From contig NZ_JAIOAA010000001.1 in assembly GCF_019890675.1 (NCBI RefSeq), forward strand, positions 62,001 through 126,000: 64,000 nt of DNA, read 5' to 3'. This DNA comes from Micromonospora sp. PLK6-60 (GTDB lineage Bacteria; Actinomycetota; Actinomycetes; Mycobacteriales; Micromonosporaceae). The notes beneath the pieces are model-generated. The model had not been told where the DNA came from, did not search any database, and worked only from the letters and a program-made list of their open reading frames with translations. Below are positions 8,745-16,913 of the stretch, one piece after another (position 1 is the first letter of the stretch; each line of letters begins with the position of its first letter). A program made the position numbers and the translations under genes.

Positions 8745-9698
8745 TCAGCTCCTCTCCCGCAGCAGGCGGAACTGCACGGCGGACAGCGCCACGATCGCCA
8801 GGAAGAGCACGTAGCTGGCCGACGCCGCGTAGCCGTAGTTGCCGAACCCGAACTGGTTGTAGATGTGGAACGAGACCGACAGGGTCGAGGAGAGCGGGCC
8901 GCCCTGCGTCATCACGAACGGCTCCTCGAAGAGCTGGAGGAAACCGATGCCGGTGACCACCCCGCCGAACAGCAGCGTCGGGCGCAGCATCGGCAGGGTG
9001 ACGTTGCGGAACTGCTGCCAGCGCGTCGCGCCGTCGAGCGTGGCCGCCTCGTAGAGGTCGGCCGGCACCGCCTGGAGCCCGGCCAGGAAGATCACCATCA
9101 GGAACCCGAAGTTGCGCCACGCCGCCATGACGGTCAGCGACGGCAGCGCGAGGTTGGTGTCGTAGAGCCAGCTCGGCCCGTCGATCCCGACCAGCCGCAG
9201 CAGGTTGTTGACCAGGCCGATCTCCGGGTCGAGCAGGAAGCGCCAGACCACCGCGATCGCCACGATGCTGCTCACCACCGGCAGATAGAAGCCGACCCGG
9301 AACAGCGTCCGGAAGCGGACGAGTCCGGAGTTGAGCGCGCTGGCGGCGGCCAGCGCCAGCACCATGGTCAGCGGTACCCCGACGACGACGAAACCGAGCG
9401 TGTTGACCGCCGCGCGCAGGAAGAGCCGGTCGGCGAAGAGCCGGGTGTAGTTGTCGAGGCCGACGAAGTTGACGGCGAGCGGGTTACGCAGGTCGGTGGA
9501 GCGCAGGTCGGTGAAGCTCATGACCAGCGAGACCACCACGGGCAGCGCCATGAACACGACGAACAGGACGGTGAACGGCGCGGAGAACAGCCAGCCGGTC
9601 AGCGCCTGCCGCAGGCGCTGCCGCCGCACCGGGAGGGCGGGACGGCCGGGGCTGGTCGCCGCGGCCGTCCGCGCCGGCGCCGTGGAGGCGCTGCTCAT
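8745..9698 (-). CDS. CUT1 sugar ABC transporter permease (MalF type)
   Basis: A 317-aa membrane protein with an Ala/Pro-rich cytoplasmic N-terminus of about 35 residues and six predicted helices, starting at LTGWLFSAPFTVLFVVFMALPV. The EAA motif reads LYEAATLDGATRWQQFRNVTLPMLRP. It partners with the adjacent MalG-type permease. The gene begins 1 bp after the binding-protein stop, so the three transporter genes are translated as one tight unit. Substrate is set by the binding protein and is not evident here. Confidence 0.92.
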   Translation of the reverse strand: MSSASTAPARTAAATSPGRPALPVRRQRLRQALTGWLFSAPFTVLFVVFMALPVVVSLVMSFTDLRSTDLRNPLAVNFVGLDNYTRLFADRLFLRAAVNTLGFVVVGVPLTMVLALAAASALNSGLVRFRTLFRVGFYLPVVSSIVAIAVVWRFLLDPEIGLVNNLLRLVGIDGPSWLYDTNLALPSLTVMAAWRNFGFLMVIFLAGLQAVPADLYEAATLDGATRWQQFRNVTLPMLRPTLLFGGVVTGIGFLQLFEEPFVMTQGGPLSSTLSVSFHIYNQFGFGNYGYAASASYVLFLAIVALSAVQFRLLRERS

Positions 9699-9699
9699 C

Positions 9700-10971
9700 T
9701 CAGCTCCCGGTCCCGATGGCGCTCGCCTGTTCCTGGATCGCCTTCGCGGTCGCGGCCGGGTCGGCGTTCTGCTTGCACAGCTTCTCGATCTCGGTGTCGA
9801 CCACGGAGGCGATCTGCTCCCAGGTCGGGATCGCCGGCGGCGCCTTGGCGCTGGTGAGCTGATCGCCGAAGGTGGCCAGGTAGGTGTCGCCGGAGAGCGT
9901 CTGGTCGTCCCAGGCCGCCTGGACGGCCGGCAGGTCCTTGACCGCCTGGTACCACTTGACCTGCACCTCGGGCTTGCTCAGCCACTGCACGAACTTCCAG
10001 CCGGCGTCCCGGTTCTTCGCGTCCTTGAACACGGCGAGGCTGCTGCCGCCGATGAACGAGGTGGACGACTTCTTCATCGGCATCCGGGCGACCGCGTACT
10101 TGTCCTTGAAGCCGGCGCCGCCCTGCTCCTCGACGATGCCCATGTGCCAGGGGCCGGAGATGAACGCGCCGATGTCACCCTTGACGAAGCCGGGCTCCAG
10201 CGAGCCCTCCGGCAGCGCGGTCGGGGCCAGTCCCTCGGTGAAGAAGGACTGGTAGTAGCCGAGCGCCTCGGCCGTCTCGGGCGTGTCGAAGGTCAGCTTG
10301 TCCGCGCTGGCCACCTCCGCGCCGTTGGACCAGGCGAACGGCAGGACCGACTGCCAGCTGCCGGTCTTGGTGGGCGGCTGGAGGTTGATGCCCCACTTGG
10401 CGCCGGCCTTCTCCTGCATGCCCTTGGCCATGGCCTTGAGGTCGTCCCACGACTTCGGGCCGTCCGGGAAGCCGGCGCGGGCGGCCAGGTCCTTGCGGTA
10501 GAAGATCAGCCGGGTCTCGACGTACCAGGGGACGCCGTACGAGGCGCCGTCGACGATGGTGGTGTCCCAGGCGCCGGGGAAGAAGTCCTCCTTCTTGATC
10601 AGATCCGGTGGGGTCGGGTCGAGCGCGCCGGTCTTGGCGAACTCGCCCTGCCAGGTGGTGCCGATCATCGACACGTCCGGGGTCTGCTTGGCGGCGATGG
10701 CGCTGGCGAGCTTCTGGTGCGCCGCGTCCCACGGCACCGCCGTCACGGTGACCTTCGCGTCGGGGTTCTCGGTGGAGAACTCCTTGGCGAACTCGCCGAG
10801 CTTCTCGCCCTCGGCGCCCATCGCCCAGACGGTGATCTCTCCGCTCGCCTTGCCGCCGCCGACGGACTTCGCCTCGTCCTGGCCGCCGCCGGAGTCGCGG
10901 CCGCAACCGGCCAGCGCGACCGACGCGGCCAGGACCAGCGTGGCCGCGGTGGCCAACCGCGTGCTTCTCAT
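9700..10971 (-). CDS. Sugar-binding lipoprotein of CUT1 ABC importer
   Basis: A 423-aa solute-binding protein of the MalE/UgpB type. The signal peptide ends in the lipobox LAGC (Cys22), so it is anchored to the outer face of the membrane. GEITVWAMGAEGEKLGEFAKEF begins the first lobe and the GGSSLAVFKDAKNRDAGWKF stretch is typical of CUT1 binding proteins. It lies 37 bp after lacI with an AGGAGG site just before its ATG. Together with the two permeases it likely imports oligosaccharides released by the secreted enzyme at 6315-7859 and degraded by the GH39-like and GH35 enzymes. Confidence 0.92.
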   Translation of the reverse strand: MRSTRLATAATLVLAASVALAGCGRDSGGGQDEAKSVGGGKASGEITVWAMGAEGEKLGEFAKEFSTENPDAKVTVTAVPWDAAHQKLASAIAAKQTPDVSMIGTTWQGEFAKTGALDPTPPDLIKKEDFFPGAWDTTIVDGASYGVPWYVETRLIFYRKDLAARAGFPDGPKSWDDLKAMAKGMQEKAGAKWGINLQPPTKTGSWQSVLPFAWSNGAEVASADKLTFDTPETAEALGYYQSFFTEGLAPTALPEGSLEPGFVKGDIGAFISGPWHMGIVEEQGGAGFKDKYAVARMPMKKSSTSFIGGSSLAVFKDAKNRDAGWKFVQWLSKPEVQVKWYQAVKDLPAVQAAWDDQTLSGDTYLATFGDQLTSAKAPPAIPTWEQIASVVDTEIEKLCKQNADPAATAKAIQEQASAIGTGS

Positions 10972-11008
10972 CTCGTACCTCCTGGGTTTAGGGGTCTTGC
11001 CGTGGTGG

Positions 11009-12037
11009 TCATCGGGCGGTGCCCGGGCTCGGCGCCGGGCAGCCGCAGCTGCCGCGCAGGACGAGCTCGGTGGGCAGCACGAGGCTGCCGTGCGGGGTGT
11101 CGTCGGGCCGGCCGGCGGCGGTCAGCAGCAGCCGGGCCGCCTCGGCGGCCAGTTCGCGTACGGGTTGCCGGACGGTGGTGAGGGCCGGGGTGACCAGGGC
11201 GCTGGTCGGCACGTCGTCGAAGCCGGTGATGACGAGGTCCTGCGGCACCCGCAGGCCCCGGCCGAGCGCGCCGACCAGCACGCCGAGGGCGGTCTCGTCG
11301 TTGGCGCAGACCACCCCGCCGGGCAGCGGCTCGCCGCCGACCAGCAGCCGCTGCGCGACGAGCACCCCGTCGGCCTGCTGCAGGCCGACGGCGACGGGTT
11401 CGGCCGGCGGGGTGACGCCCAGGTCGCGGTGGGCCTGCCGGAAGCCGGCCCACCGCTCGCTGACGTCGGGCGAGCCCTCCGGGTTGCCGACGAAGACCAG
11501 GTCCCGCAGTCCGTGGTCGGCGAGCAGGTGCCGGGTGAGCGCCGCCATGCTGCCGGGGTTCTCGGCGCGTACCGAGGCGATGTCGCCCGGTCCCGGGCCC
11601 GCGATCACCACCACCGGGACCCGCGCGGCGAGGCGGAGCAGCGCGTCATCGGAGACGGTGCCGCCGATGACGGCCACGCCGTCGACCCGGCGGCCCATTT
11701 CCAGCACCTGGGCGTCGGAGTCGGAGCGCAGGTGCGTGCAGAGGATGTGCACGCTGGCCCGCGACGGCCCGGCCTCGGACTCGAAGCCCTGGATGAGTTC
11801 GGTGAAGTAGGGGCCGGAGAGGCCGGGGAAGACCAGGCCGAGGGCGCCGTGCCGGCCGGCGGCCAGGGCCCGGCCGAGGTGGTCGGGACGGTAGCCGTGC
11901 TTCTCGATCGCCTCCAGGACCCGGCGGCGCATCTCCTCGGAGACCTGCCCGGTGCCGTTGGAGACCCGGGAGACGGTGGCCACGGAGACGCCGGCGATTC
12001 GCGCGATCTCGCGGACCGTCATGCGGCTGTTGCTCAT
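11009..12037 (-). CDS. LacI-family transcriptional repressor
   Basis: A 342-aa regulator. The N-terminal helix-turn-helix is clear (VREIARIAGVSVATVSRVSN), followed by the hinge region ending near GYRPDHLGRALAAGR and a periplasmic-binding-protein-like sugar-sensing domain (LGLVFPGLSGPYFTELIQGF; VITGFDDVPTSALVTPALTTV). It heads the transporter operon and diverges from the GH35 gene. The palindrome at 12069-12080, 32 bp before its ATG, is its likely operator, giving autoregulation and control of both directions. A near-copy of that site precedes the GH39-like gene. The inducer is presumably an imported sugar. Confidence 0.92.
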   Translation of the reverse strand: MSNSRMTVREIARIAGVSVATVSRVSNGTGQVSEEMRRRVLEAIEKHGYRPDHLGRALAAGRHGALGLVFPGLSGPYFTELIQGFESEAGPSRASVHILCTHLRSDSDAQVLEMGRRVDGVAVIGGTVSDDALLRLAARVPVVVIAGPGPGDIASVRAENPGSMAALTRHLLADHGLRDLVFVGNPEGSPDVSERWAGFRQAHRDLGVTPPAEPVAVGLQQADGVLVAQRLLVGGEPLPGGVVCANDETALGVLVGALGRGLRVPQDLVITGFDDVPTSALVTPALTTVRQPVRELAAEAARLLLTAAGRPDDTPHGSLVLPTELVLRGSCGCPAPSPGTAR

Positions 12038-12068
12038 CGCTCCCTCGATCCGTAACGTGCGGGAAACA

Positions 12069-12080
12069 GAAACCGGTTAC
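12069..12080. promoter_or_regulatory. LacI operator in the divergent lacI/beta-galactosidase promoter region
   Basis: GAAACCGGTTAC is an 11/12-matched version of the palindrome GTAACCGGTTAC found at 3783-3794. It lies in the 112-bp region between the lacI ATG (12037) and the GH35 ATG (12150), where it could repress both promoters. Confidence 0.72.
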
Positions 12081-12149
12081 AGCGACGATAGGCAGCAGAG
12101 ACGTAGTTCACAAGCCTCAGATCCACAAACTTCAAGGAGTCGCGCCCCG

Positions 12150-14633
12150 ATGACAGACGTGCTGCTGCGGGACCGCCGGATCCTCGTCGACGGCCGGCCC
12201 GAGCTGCTGCTCGCCGGCGAGGTGCACTACTTCCGCCTCGCCCGCGCCGACTGGGCGGACCGGCTCGACCGGCTCCGCGACTGCGGCGCGGACACCGTCG
12301 CCACCTACGTGCCGTGGCTCTGGCACGAGCTGCCGGACGGCTCCGTCGACCTGACCGGGCGTACCCACGAACAGCGTGACCTGGCCGGCTTCCTCGACCT
12401 GGCGCACCGGCGTGGGCTGCGCGCGGTGGTGCGCCCCGGGCCGTTCGTGATGGCCGAGCTGAAGAACGAGGGCATCCCGCACCGGGTGTACGACGCGCAC
12501 CCGCACCTGCTCCCGGTCAGCTGGGACGGCGCGCCGGTGCGCACCCGCACCCTCGACTACCTGGCCCCGGAGTTCCTCGCCGCCGCCGACGGCTGGTACG
12601 CCCAGGTGATGCCCGTGATCGCGGCCCGCCTCGCGCCGCGCGGCGGCCCGGTGGTGGCGGTGCAACTGGACAACGAGATCGGGATGCTCTCCTGGGTGAC
12701 CAACTCCCCCGACCTCACCGACGGGCTCTGCGCCGACCTGGCCCGGTGGGCCGTCCAGCGGTACGGCGCCGAGGTCGCCGCGGCGCGGGTCGGCGCCGAC
12801 CCGGCCGACCCGCCGGCCTGGGCGGCCGCGCTGCGCGGCCCGGCCGAGGAGCACTCCCTGGCACTGCACGACGACCTCGGCCGCTACTCGCGCGACCGCT
12901 ACCGCCGGTACGTGGCGGCGCTGCGCGCGAGCGCCGAACGGCACGGGGTGACCGGCGTGCCGTTCCTGGTCAACGTGCACGGCACCGACCAGGGGCGGGG
13001 GCGCACCTTCCCGATCGGGATCAGCCAGCTCATGGCGTCCTGGCACGGCCAGCCGCAGCTCACCGCCGGCTCCGACCACTACCTCGGCGACCTGACCGTC
13101 GGCAACGTCGCCGACCTGTACGTGGCCAACGCCTTCCTCGCCGCCACCCAGGACAGCGACCAACCGCTGACCTGCCTGGAGTTTGAGGCGGGCGACGGCG
13201 ACTACGACGAGGACCTGTCGAGGCTGCTTCCGCCGGAGGCGGTCGAGCTGAAGACGCGGCTCTGCGTGGCGCAGGGCAACCGGCTGCTCAACCTCTACCT
13301 GTTCGCCGGCGGCCACAACCCGCCGCTGGCCGAGCCGGTCGGCGACGGCAACGACCGGATCGCGTTCACCGGCGAGCGGCACGGCTTCGCCGCCCCGGTC
13401 GGCCCGGAGGGACGACTCAACCCGACGTACGCCGCCACCCGGCGGGCCCTGCACGCCGTACGCGGGGCGGCGGACCTGCTCGCCGACGGCGACGAGGAAC
13501 ACGACGGGTTCGCCCTCGGTTTCGTGCCCGACCACTACCTGACCGAGTACCACCATCCGGCGTCGGCCAGCCGGACGGCGCAGGTCGCCGAGCTGGAACG
13601 GTTCCGGGGCATGGGCGCGCGGGACGTGCTGGCCCGCGCGCTGCTGCTGGCCGGCTACTCGTTCCCCGCGGTGCTCCTGGCGGCGCCGTCGGGCGGCGCG
13701 GCCGTGACGCCGGAGGGCCGGGCACCGCAGGCGGACACCGGGGCGCAGGGGTGGGACGGCGCGGCGCAGGGGCCGGACGGCGGGCCGCCGGTGCTGGTGC
13801 TGGCCAGCGCGCCCACCCTCGGCCGGGACGTCCAGCGACGGCTGGTCGACCGGCTGCACGCCGGCGGCCGGCTGCTGCTGCACGGCCCACTGCCCGTCCG
13901 CGACCACGCCGGCACGCGGTGCACCCTGCTGGCCGACGCGCTCGGGCTACGGCCCGACGGCTGGCGGGAGAGCGGGCCGCACTACTTCCCGTCGGTGGTC
14001 GGTCGGGGCTGGGCGGCCGGCCCCGCCGAGGTCCGGGTCGGCTACGCCCAACTGCTCGCCGGGGACGGCGAACGGCTGCTGACCGAGGTCGGCTCCGGCC
14101 GGCCGTGCGGCGTCGAGGTGACCGTGGGCGCCGGCCGGGCCGTGGTGATCGCCGCCGGCTACCCGTGCCACCTGGACTTCTGGCGCGCGGCGCTGCGCCG
14201 GCTCGGCGTACGCCCCCGGCTGCGACACGACGCGGACCGTGCCGGGCTGGTGCTCACCTCCACCGTGGACCGCGCCGGCCAGCGGCTGCTGCACCTGGTC
14301 AACGTCGCCCCGTCGGCGGTCGAGTTCGGGCTGTGGCACCGGGACCGGCCGGTGCTGTCCGGCCGGCGGCTGCGGATCGGTGCCCGCGCCGGGCTGATGC
14401 TGCCGGCCGGCGTCCGGGTCGGGCCGGCCACGCTGCTGGAGAGCAGTTGCGAGCTGGTCGCCCGCGCCGGCGCGGAGGTGCTGCTGCGGCCGACCCAGAC
14501 CGAGGACGTCGCGGTCTTCGCCACCGACCGGCCGGTACGCGCCGACCGGGGTGCGGTCAGCGTCGCCGACGGGCGCGCCACGCTGACCGTGCGGGCGCCG
14601 GACGGCGAACCGGTGCGGGTCCGCATCGGCTGA
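12150..14633 (+). CDS. GH35 beta-galactosidase
   Basis: An 827-aa enzyme with a GH35 (beta/alpha)8 N-terminal domain: GEVHYFRLARADWADRL at the start, VRPGPFVMAELKNEGIP, the acid/base in VAVQLDNEIG (Glu176), and the likely nucleophile in CLEFEAGD (Glu344). The C-terminal half holds beta-sandwich domains typical of the family. No signal peptide is seen, so it acts on imported beta-galactosides in the cytoplasm. The ATG at 12150 is preceded at 10 nt by AAGGAG. Its promoter carries the LacI operator at 12069-12080, and it is divergent to the importer operon. The stretch around residues 515-550 (GGAAVTPEGRAPQADTGAQG) is low-complexity and probably an inserted linker. Confidence 0.9.
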   Translation: MTDVLLRDRRILVDGRPELLLAGEVHYFRLARADWADRLDRLRDCGADTVATYVPWLWHELPDGSVDLTGRTHEQRDLAGFLDLAHRRGLRAVVRPGPFVMAELKNEGIPHRVYDAHPHLLPVSWDGAPVRTRTLDYLAPEFLAAADGWYAQVMPVIAARLAPRGGPVVAVQLDNEIGMLSWVTNSPDLTDGLCADLARWAVQRYGAEVAAARVGADPADPPAWAAALRGPAEEHSLALHDDLGRYSRDRYRRYVAALRASAERHGVTGVPFLVNVHGTDQGRGRTFPIGISQLMASWHGQPQLTAGSDHYLGDLTVGNVADLYVANAFLAATQDSDQPLTCLEFEAGDGDYDEDLSRLLPPEAVELKTRLCVAQGNRLLNLYLFAGGHNPPLAEPVGDGNDRIAFTGERHGFAAPVGPEGRLNPTYAATRRALHAVRGAADLLADGDEEHDGFALGFVPDHYLTEYHHPASASRTAQVAELERFRGMGARDVLARALLLAGYSFPAVLLAAPSGGAAVTPEGRAPQADTGAQGWDGAAQGPDGGPPVLVLASAPTLGRDVQRRLVDRLHAGGRLLLHGPLPVRDHAGTRCTLLADALGLRPDGWRESGPHYFPSVVGRGWAAGPAEVRVGYAQLLAGDGERLLTEVGSGRPCGVEVTVGAGRAVVIAAGYPCHLDFWRAALRRLGVRPRLRHDADRAGLVLTSTVDRAGQRLLHLVNVAPSAVEFGLWHRDRPVLSGRRLRIGARAGLMLPAGVRVGPATLLESSCELVARAGAEVLLRPTQTEDVAVFATDRPVRADRGAVSVADGRATLTVRAPDGEPVRVRIG

Positions 14634-14680
14634 CCGCCGCACCGGCACGGGCCGACGCCGACACTGCCGCCGACATGCGG

Positions 14681-14703
14681 GCGGACCGCCGTCGTCGGTC
14701 CGC
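14681..14703. terminator. Convergent terminator hairpin
   Basis: GCGGACCG and CGGTCCGC form an 8-bp stem with a 7-nt loop between the GH35 gene (ends 14633) and the opposing capA-like gene (ends 14709). Confidence 0.7.
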
Positions 14704-14708
14704 GCGGG

Positions 14709-15821
14709 TCAGGGCCGCTTCGGCGCGAGGCCGGTGCACCGGCGTGCCGTGGCGACCCGCTCCTCGATCCGGTCCCGGGCCGCGCCGGAGACGAGCACCG
14801 GCTGCCCGCTGCCCGAGACGGTCGCCGGCAGGAACTCGGTGCGGGTCACCGCCCGCCCGCGCACGGTCAGCCGCAGCACCCCGGAGTCGGTGCTGCGCGA
14901 GCCGGCGTACCAGAGGAAGTTGCCGAGGCCGTAGTGCACGTAGGTCCGGCCCTGCCAGCCGTCGCCGAGCAGGGTGTGCGCGTGGGCGCCGACCACGATG
15001 TCCGCGCCGGCCCCGGCCAGCCGGCGGGCGAAGGACGTCATCTCCCCGGTCGGGCAGGGGTTGCCCTCGATCCCCCAGTGCATGAAGACGATCACCAGGT
15101 CGGCCCGGTCACGGGCCGCCCGCACGGCGGCGACGGCCCGGTCGGTGTCGAAGGCCATCGCGATGCCCGGCCGGGTGTCCGTCGCCTTCCACTGCGCGGC
15201 CAGCTCGTGCACCTGCGACATGCCGAGCACCGCGACCCGCACACCCCGGACGGTGGTCAGCCACGGCGCGTACGCCGCGTCGGCGGTGCGCCCCGCGCCG
15301 AACACCGGGACGTTCGCCGCCGCCGCCGCGTCGAGGGTGTCCAGCAGCCCCACCCGGCCGTAGTCGAGGGTGTGGTTGTTGGCCAGCGACACGGCGTCGA
15401 TCCCCGCGGCCCGCAGCGCCGGGTACGCGGCCTTCGGCGCCCGGAACTGGTAGCGCTTGGGCTGCGCGGTGCCGCCGCTGGTCACCGCGGTCTCAAGGTT
15501 GACCAGGGTGAGGTCGGCGTCGCGGAGCACCGACGTGATGGGGCCGAACGCCGTCGGCGGGTCGTCGAGCAGGCGCCGCGTCCGGCCCGTGAAGTGCACG
15601 TCCCCGGCGAAGGCCAGGCGCAGCTCGGCCGGCGGGCCGGTGGCCGAGCCGGTGGCGCTCGGCGTCGCTCCGACGTGCGCCGTCGTCGCGGCGCCCGGCG
15701 TCGTGGTGGCCGAGGGCCTCGCGTCGGCCGGCGGTCGGTCCGCTCCCCCGGTGTCGCAGCCGGCCAGCGCCGCCCCGACCGCGAGGACCGCCACCGCCGC
15801 ACGTGCCCTGGTGCCGATCAT
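14709..15821 (-). CDS. CapA-family (PGA_cap metallophosphatase-like) lipoprotein
   Basis: A 370-aa protein of the CapA/PgsA-type calcineurin-like superfamily. The start at 15821 gives a signal peptide with lipobox LAGC (Cys22) followed by a Thr/Ala-rich linker. The catalytic-fold motifs are FAGDVHFTGR, LVNLETAVTSGG, SLANNHTLDYG, VFMHWGIEG and VGAHAHTLLG, which hold the Asp, Asn and His residues expected to bind metals. Members are linked to poly-gamma-glutamate capsule synthesis in Bacillus, but in actinobacteria they are widespread without capsule genes, and none is seen here. The gene stands alone. Confidence 0.85.
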   Translation of the reverse strand: MIGTRARAAVAVLAVGAALAGCDTGGADRPPADARPSATTTPGAATTAHVGATPSATGSATGPPAELRLAFAGDVHFTGRTRRLLDDPPTAFGPITSVLRDADLTLVNLETAVTSGGTAQPKRYQFRAPKAAYPALRAAGIDAVSLANNHTLDYGRVGLLDTLDAAAAANVPVFGAGRTADAAYAPWLTTVRGVRVAVLGMSQVHELAAQWKATDTRPGIAMAFDTDRAVAAVRAARDRADLVIVFMHWGIEGNPCPTGEMTSFARRLAGAGADIVVGAHAHTLLGDGWQGRTYVHYGLGNFLWYAGSRSTDSGVLRLTVRGRAVTRTEFLPATVSGSGQPVLVSGAARDRIEERVATARRCTGLAPKRP

Positions 15822-16106
15822 CCGCACAGGATAGTGAGCCCGGGGCGGCACCGGGGACCCTCGCCGGATCACGTGAGGCGCGGCAGGGTGGCGGGTTCCG
15901 TGCGGTTGGTCGCGCGGCGGCGGCCAGGGCCGGGGCGCCGGCGGCGTCGCACTCCTGCGCCAGCCGATGGGCGCGGGCCGCCGCGGTGGTGGCGCGGGAT
16001 GTTCCAGCGCCGCCAGCTCGGCCAGCGATCGCCGGGCGGCCGGTGCTCCCGGGGGCTTCTCGTCGCCCGTTCGCGGTCGTGGGCCGGCCCACCGTCCCAG
16101 CATCCG
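15822..16106. other. Intergenic stretch without a supported gene
   Basis: About 285 bp between capA and the sulfur-operon promoter. Short protein-like stretches appear on the minus strand in two different frames, for example RRSLAELAALEHPAPPPRR and HRLAQECDAAGAPALAAA, which could be decayed coding sequence, but I do not recognise a family and there is no start with a ribosome-binding site. Confidence 0.4.
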
Positions 16107-16131
16107 AATTCCTATTTAGCCTGTAGGGATT
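16107..16131. promoter_or_regulatory. Candidate operator dyad before the sulfur operon
   Basis: AATTCCTA-N9-TAGGGATT is a 7/8-matched inverted repeat in an AT-rich patch just upstream of the Cys leader peptide. It lies where a promoter is expected and may bind a sulfur regulator. No regulator gene is adjacent. Confidence 0.5.
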
Positions 16132-16150
16132 ATGGGTTAGGTTGATAGCC

Positions 16151-16246
16151 ATGATCAGCCAGGCCACCTCCCTCGACGGCACCACGGTCGCCGTGTCCCG
16201 GGGTTGCTGCCGTGGCTGGACCACCGCGCGCGGCTGCTGCCGCTGA
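16151..16246 (+). CDS. Cysteine-rich leader peptide (31 aa) before the organosulfur operon
   Basis: A short open reading frame begins at ATG 16151 and stops at TGA 16244-16246. The peptide contains two cysteine pairs, SRGCCRGW and ARGCCR. It lies 20 bp after the candidate operator dyad and 154 bp before the flavin reductase gene that opens a sulfur-acquisition operon. Actinobacteria are known to use Cys-containing leader peptides upstream of sulfur genes as cysteine-responsive attenuators, and this fits that pattern. There is no strong Shine-Dalgarno site, so translation may start near the 5' end of the transcript. Function as an attenuator is inferred; hairpins at 16283-16358 could be the downstream element. 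Confidence 0.68.
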   Translation: MISQATSLDGTTVAVSRGCCRGWTTARGCCR

Positions 16247-16282
16247 ACGCGCACGCCTGACTTCTCCCTGCCGCCGCGCCAC

Positions 16283-16358
16283 CGGCTCGACGACGAGCCG
16301 CGGCGCGCCCGCACCCCGATCAACGGCCGCACGTCGCCGCCGCGCGTCCCCCGCGCGG
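16283..16358 (+). promoter_or_regulatory. Two hairpins between leader peptide and first sulfur gene
   Basis: Hairpin 1 pairs CGGCTCG (16283-16289) with CGAGCCG (16294-16300), loop ACGA. Hairpin 2 pairs CCGCGCG (16340-16346) with CGCGCGG (16352-16358). They lie downstream of the Cys-Cys leader stop and could form attenuator or ribosome-blocking structures. In such GC-rich DNA small hairpins also arise by chance. Confidence 0.4.
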
Positions 16359-16400
16359 GGAGCCGGCGCACCCCCGTCGTTCTCGATCAGGAGGAACGTC

Positions 16401-16913
16401 ATGACCGTCATCGACGAATCACCCACCCGGGTCGACCCCGACCTGTTCCGCGCCCTGCTGCGCCGGCAGGCCGCGTCGGTCGCGGTGGTCACCGCCGCCG
16501 GCGACCCGCCGGTGGGGTTCACCGCGACGTCGTTCACGTCGGTGTCGCTGCGCCCGCCGCTGGTGTCGTTCTGCCTGGCCCGGTCGTCGTCGAGCTGGCC
16601 GACCGTGGCCGGCGCGGAGCACGTCGGGGTGCACCTGCTCGGCGAGGCGCAGCGGGAGGTCGCCCGGACGTTCGCGACCAGCGGCATCGACCGGTTCGCC
16701 GCGCACCCCGGCTGGCGGCCCGGCCCGTACGGGGTGCCGTTGCTGGACGAGCCGGTCGCCTGGCTGCTGTGCCGGGTCACCGAACGGGTGCTCGCCGGCG
16801 ACCACGCCATCGTGCTGGCCGAACCGCTCACCGGCCGCTACGGCGAGGGCGCCCCCCTGCTCTACCACATGGGGCGCTACGCCGCCCTGCAGCCATCCAC
16901 GAAGGAGTCGTAA
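16401..16913 (+). CDS. Flavin reductase domain protein (FMN reductase)
   Basis: A 170-aa protein of the flavin-reductase-like family. FRALLRRQAASVAVVTAAGDPPVGFTATSFTSVSL is the flavin-binding block, then LRPPLVSFCLARSSSSWP and the GDHAIVLAEP segment. It would make FMNH2 with NAD(P)H for the flavin-dependent monooxygenases encoded at 19521 and 23894. The ATG at 16401 follows a strong GGAGGAA site. It is the first gene after the Cys leader peptide, and the next gene starts directly after its stop. Confidence 0.88.
   Translation: MTVIDESPTRVDPDLFRALLRRQAASVAVVTAAGDPPVGFTATSFTSVSLRPPLVSFCLARSSSSWPTVAGAEHVGVHLLGEAQREVARTFATSGIDRFAAHPGWRPGPYGVPLLDEPVAWLLCRVTERVLAGDHAIVLAEPLTGRYGEGAPLLYHMGRYAALQPSTKES

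Noticed and set aside
10556..12055. Plus-strand open frame opposite the lacI and binding-protein genes
   Set aside because: Both minus-strand genes have clear families and ribosome-binding sites; the plus frame has no recognisable protein.
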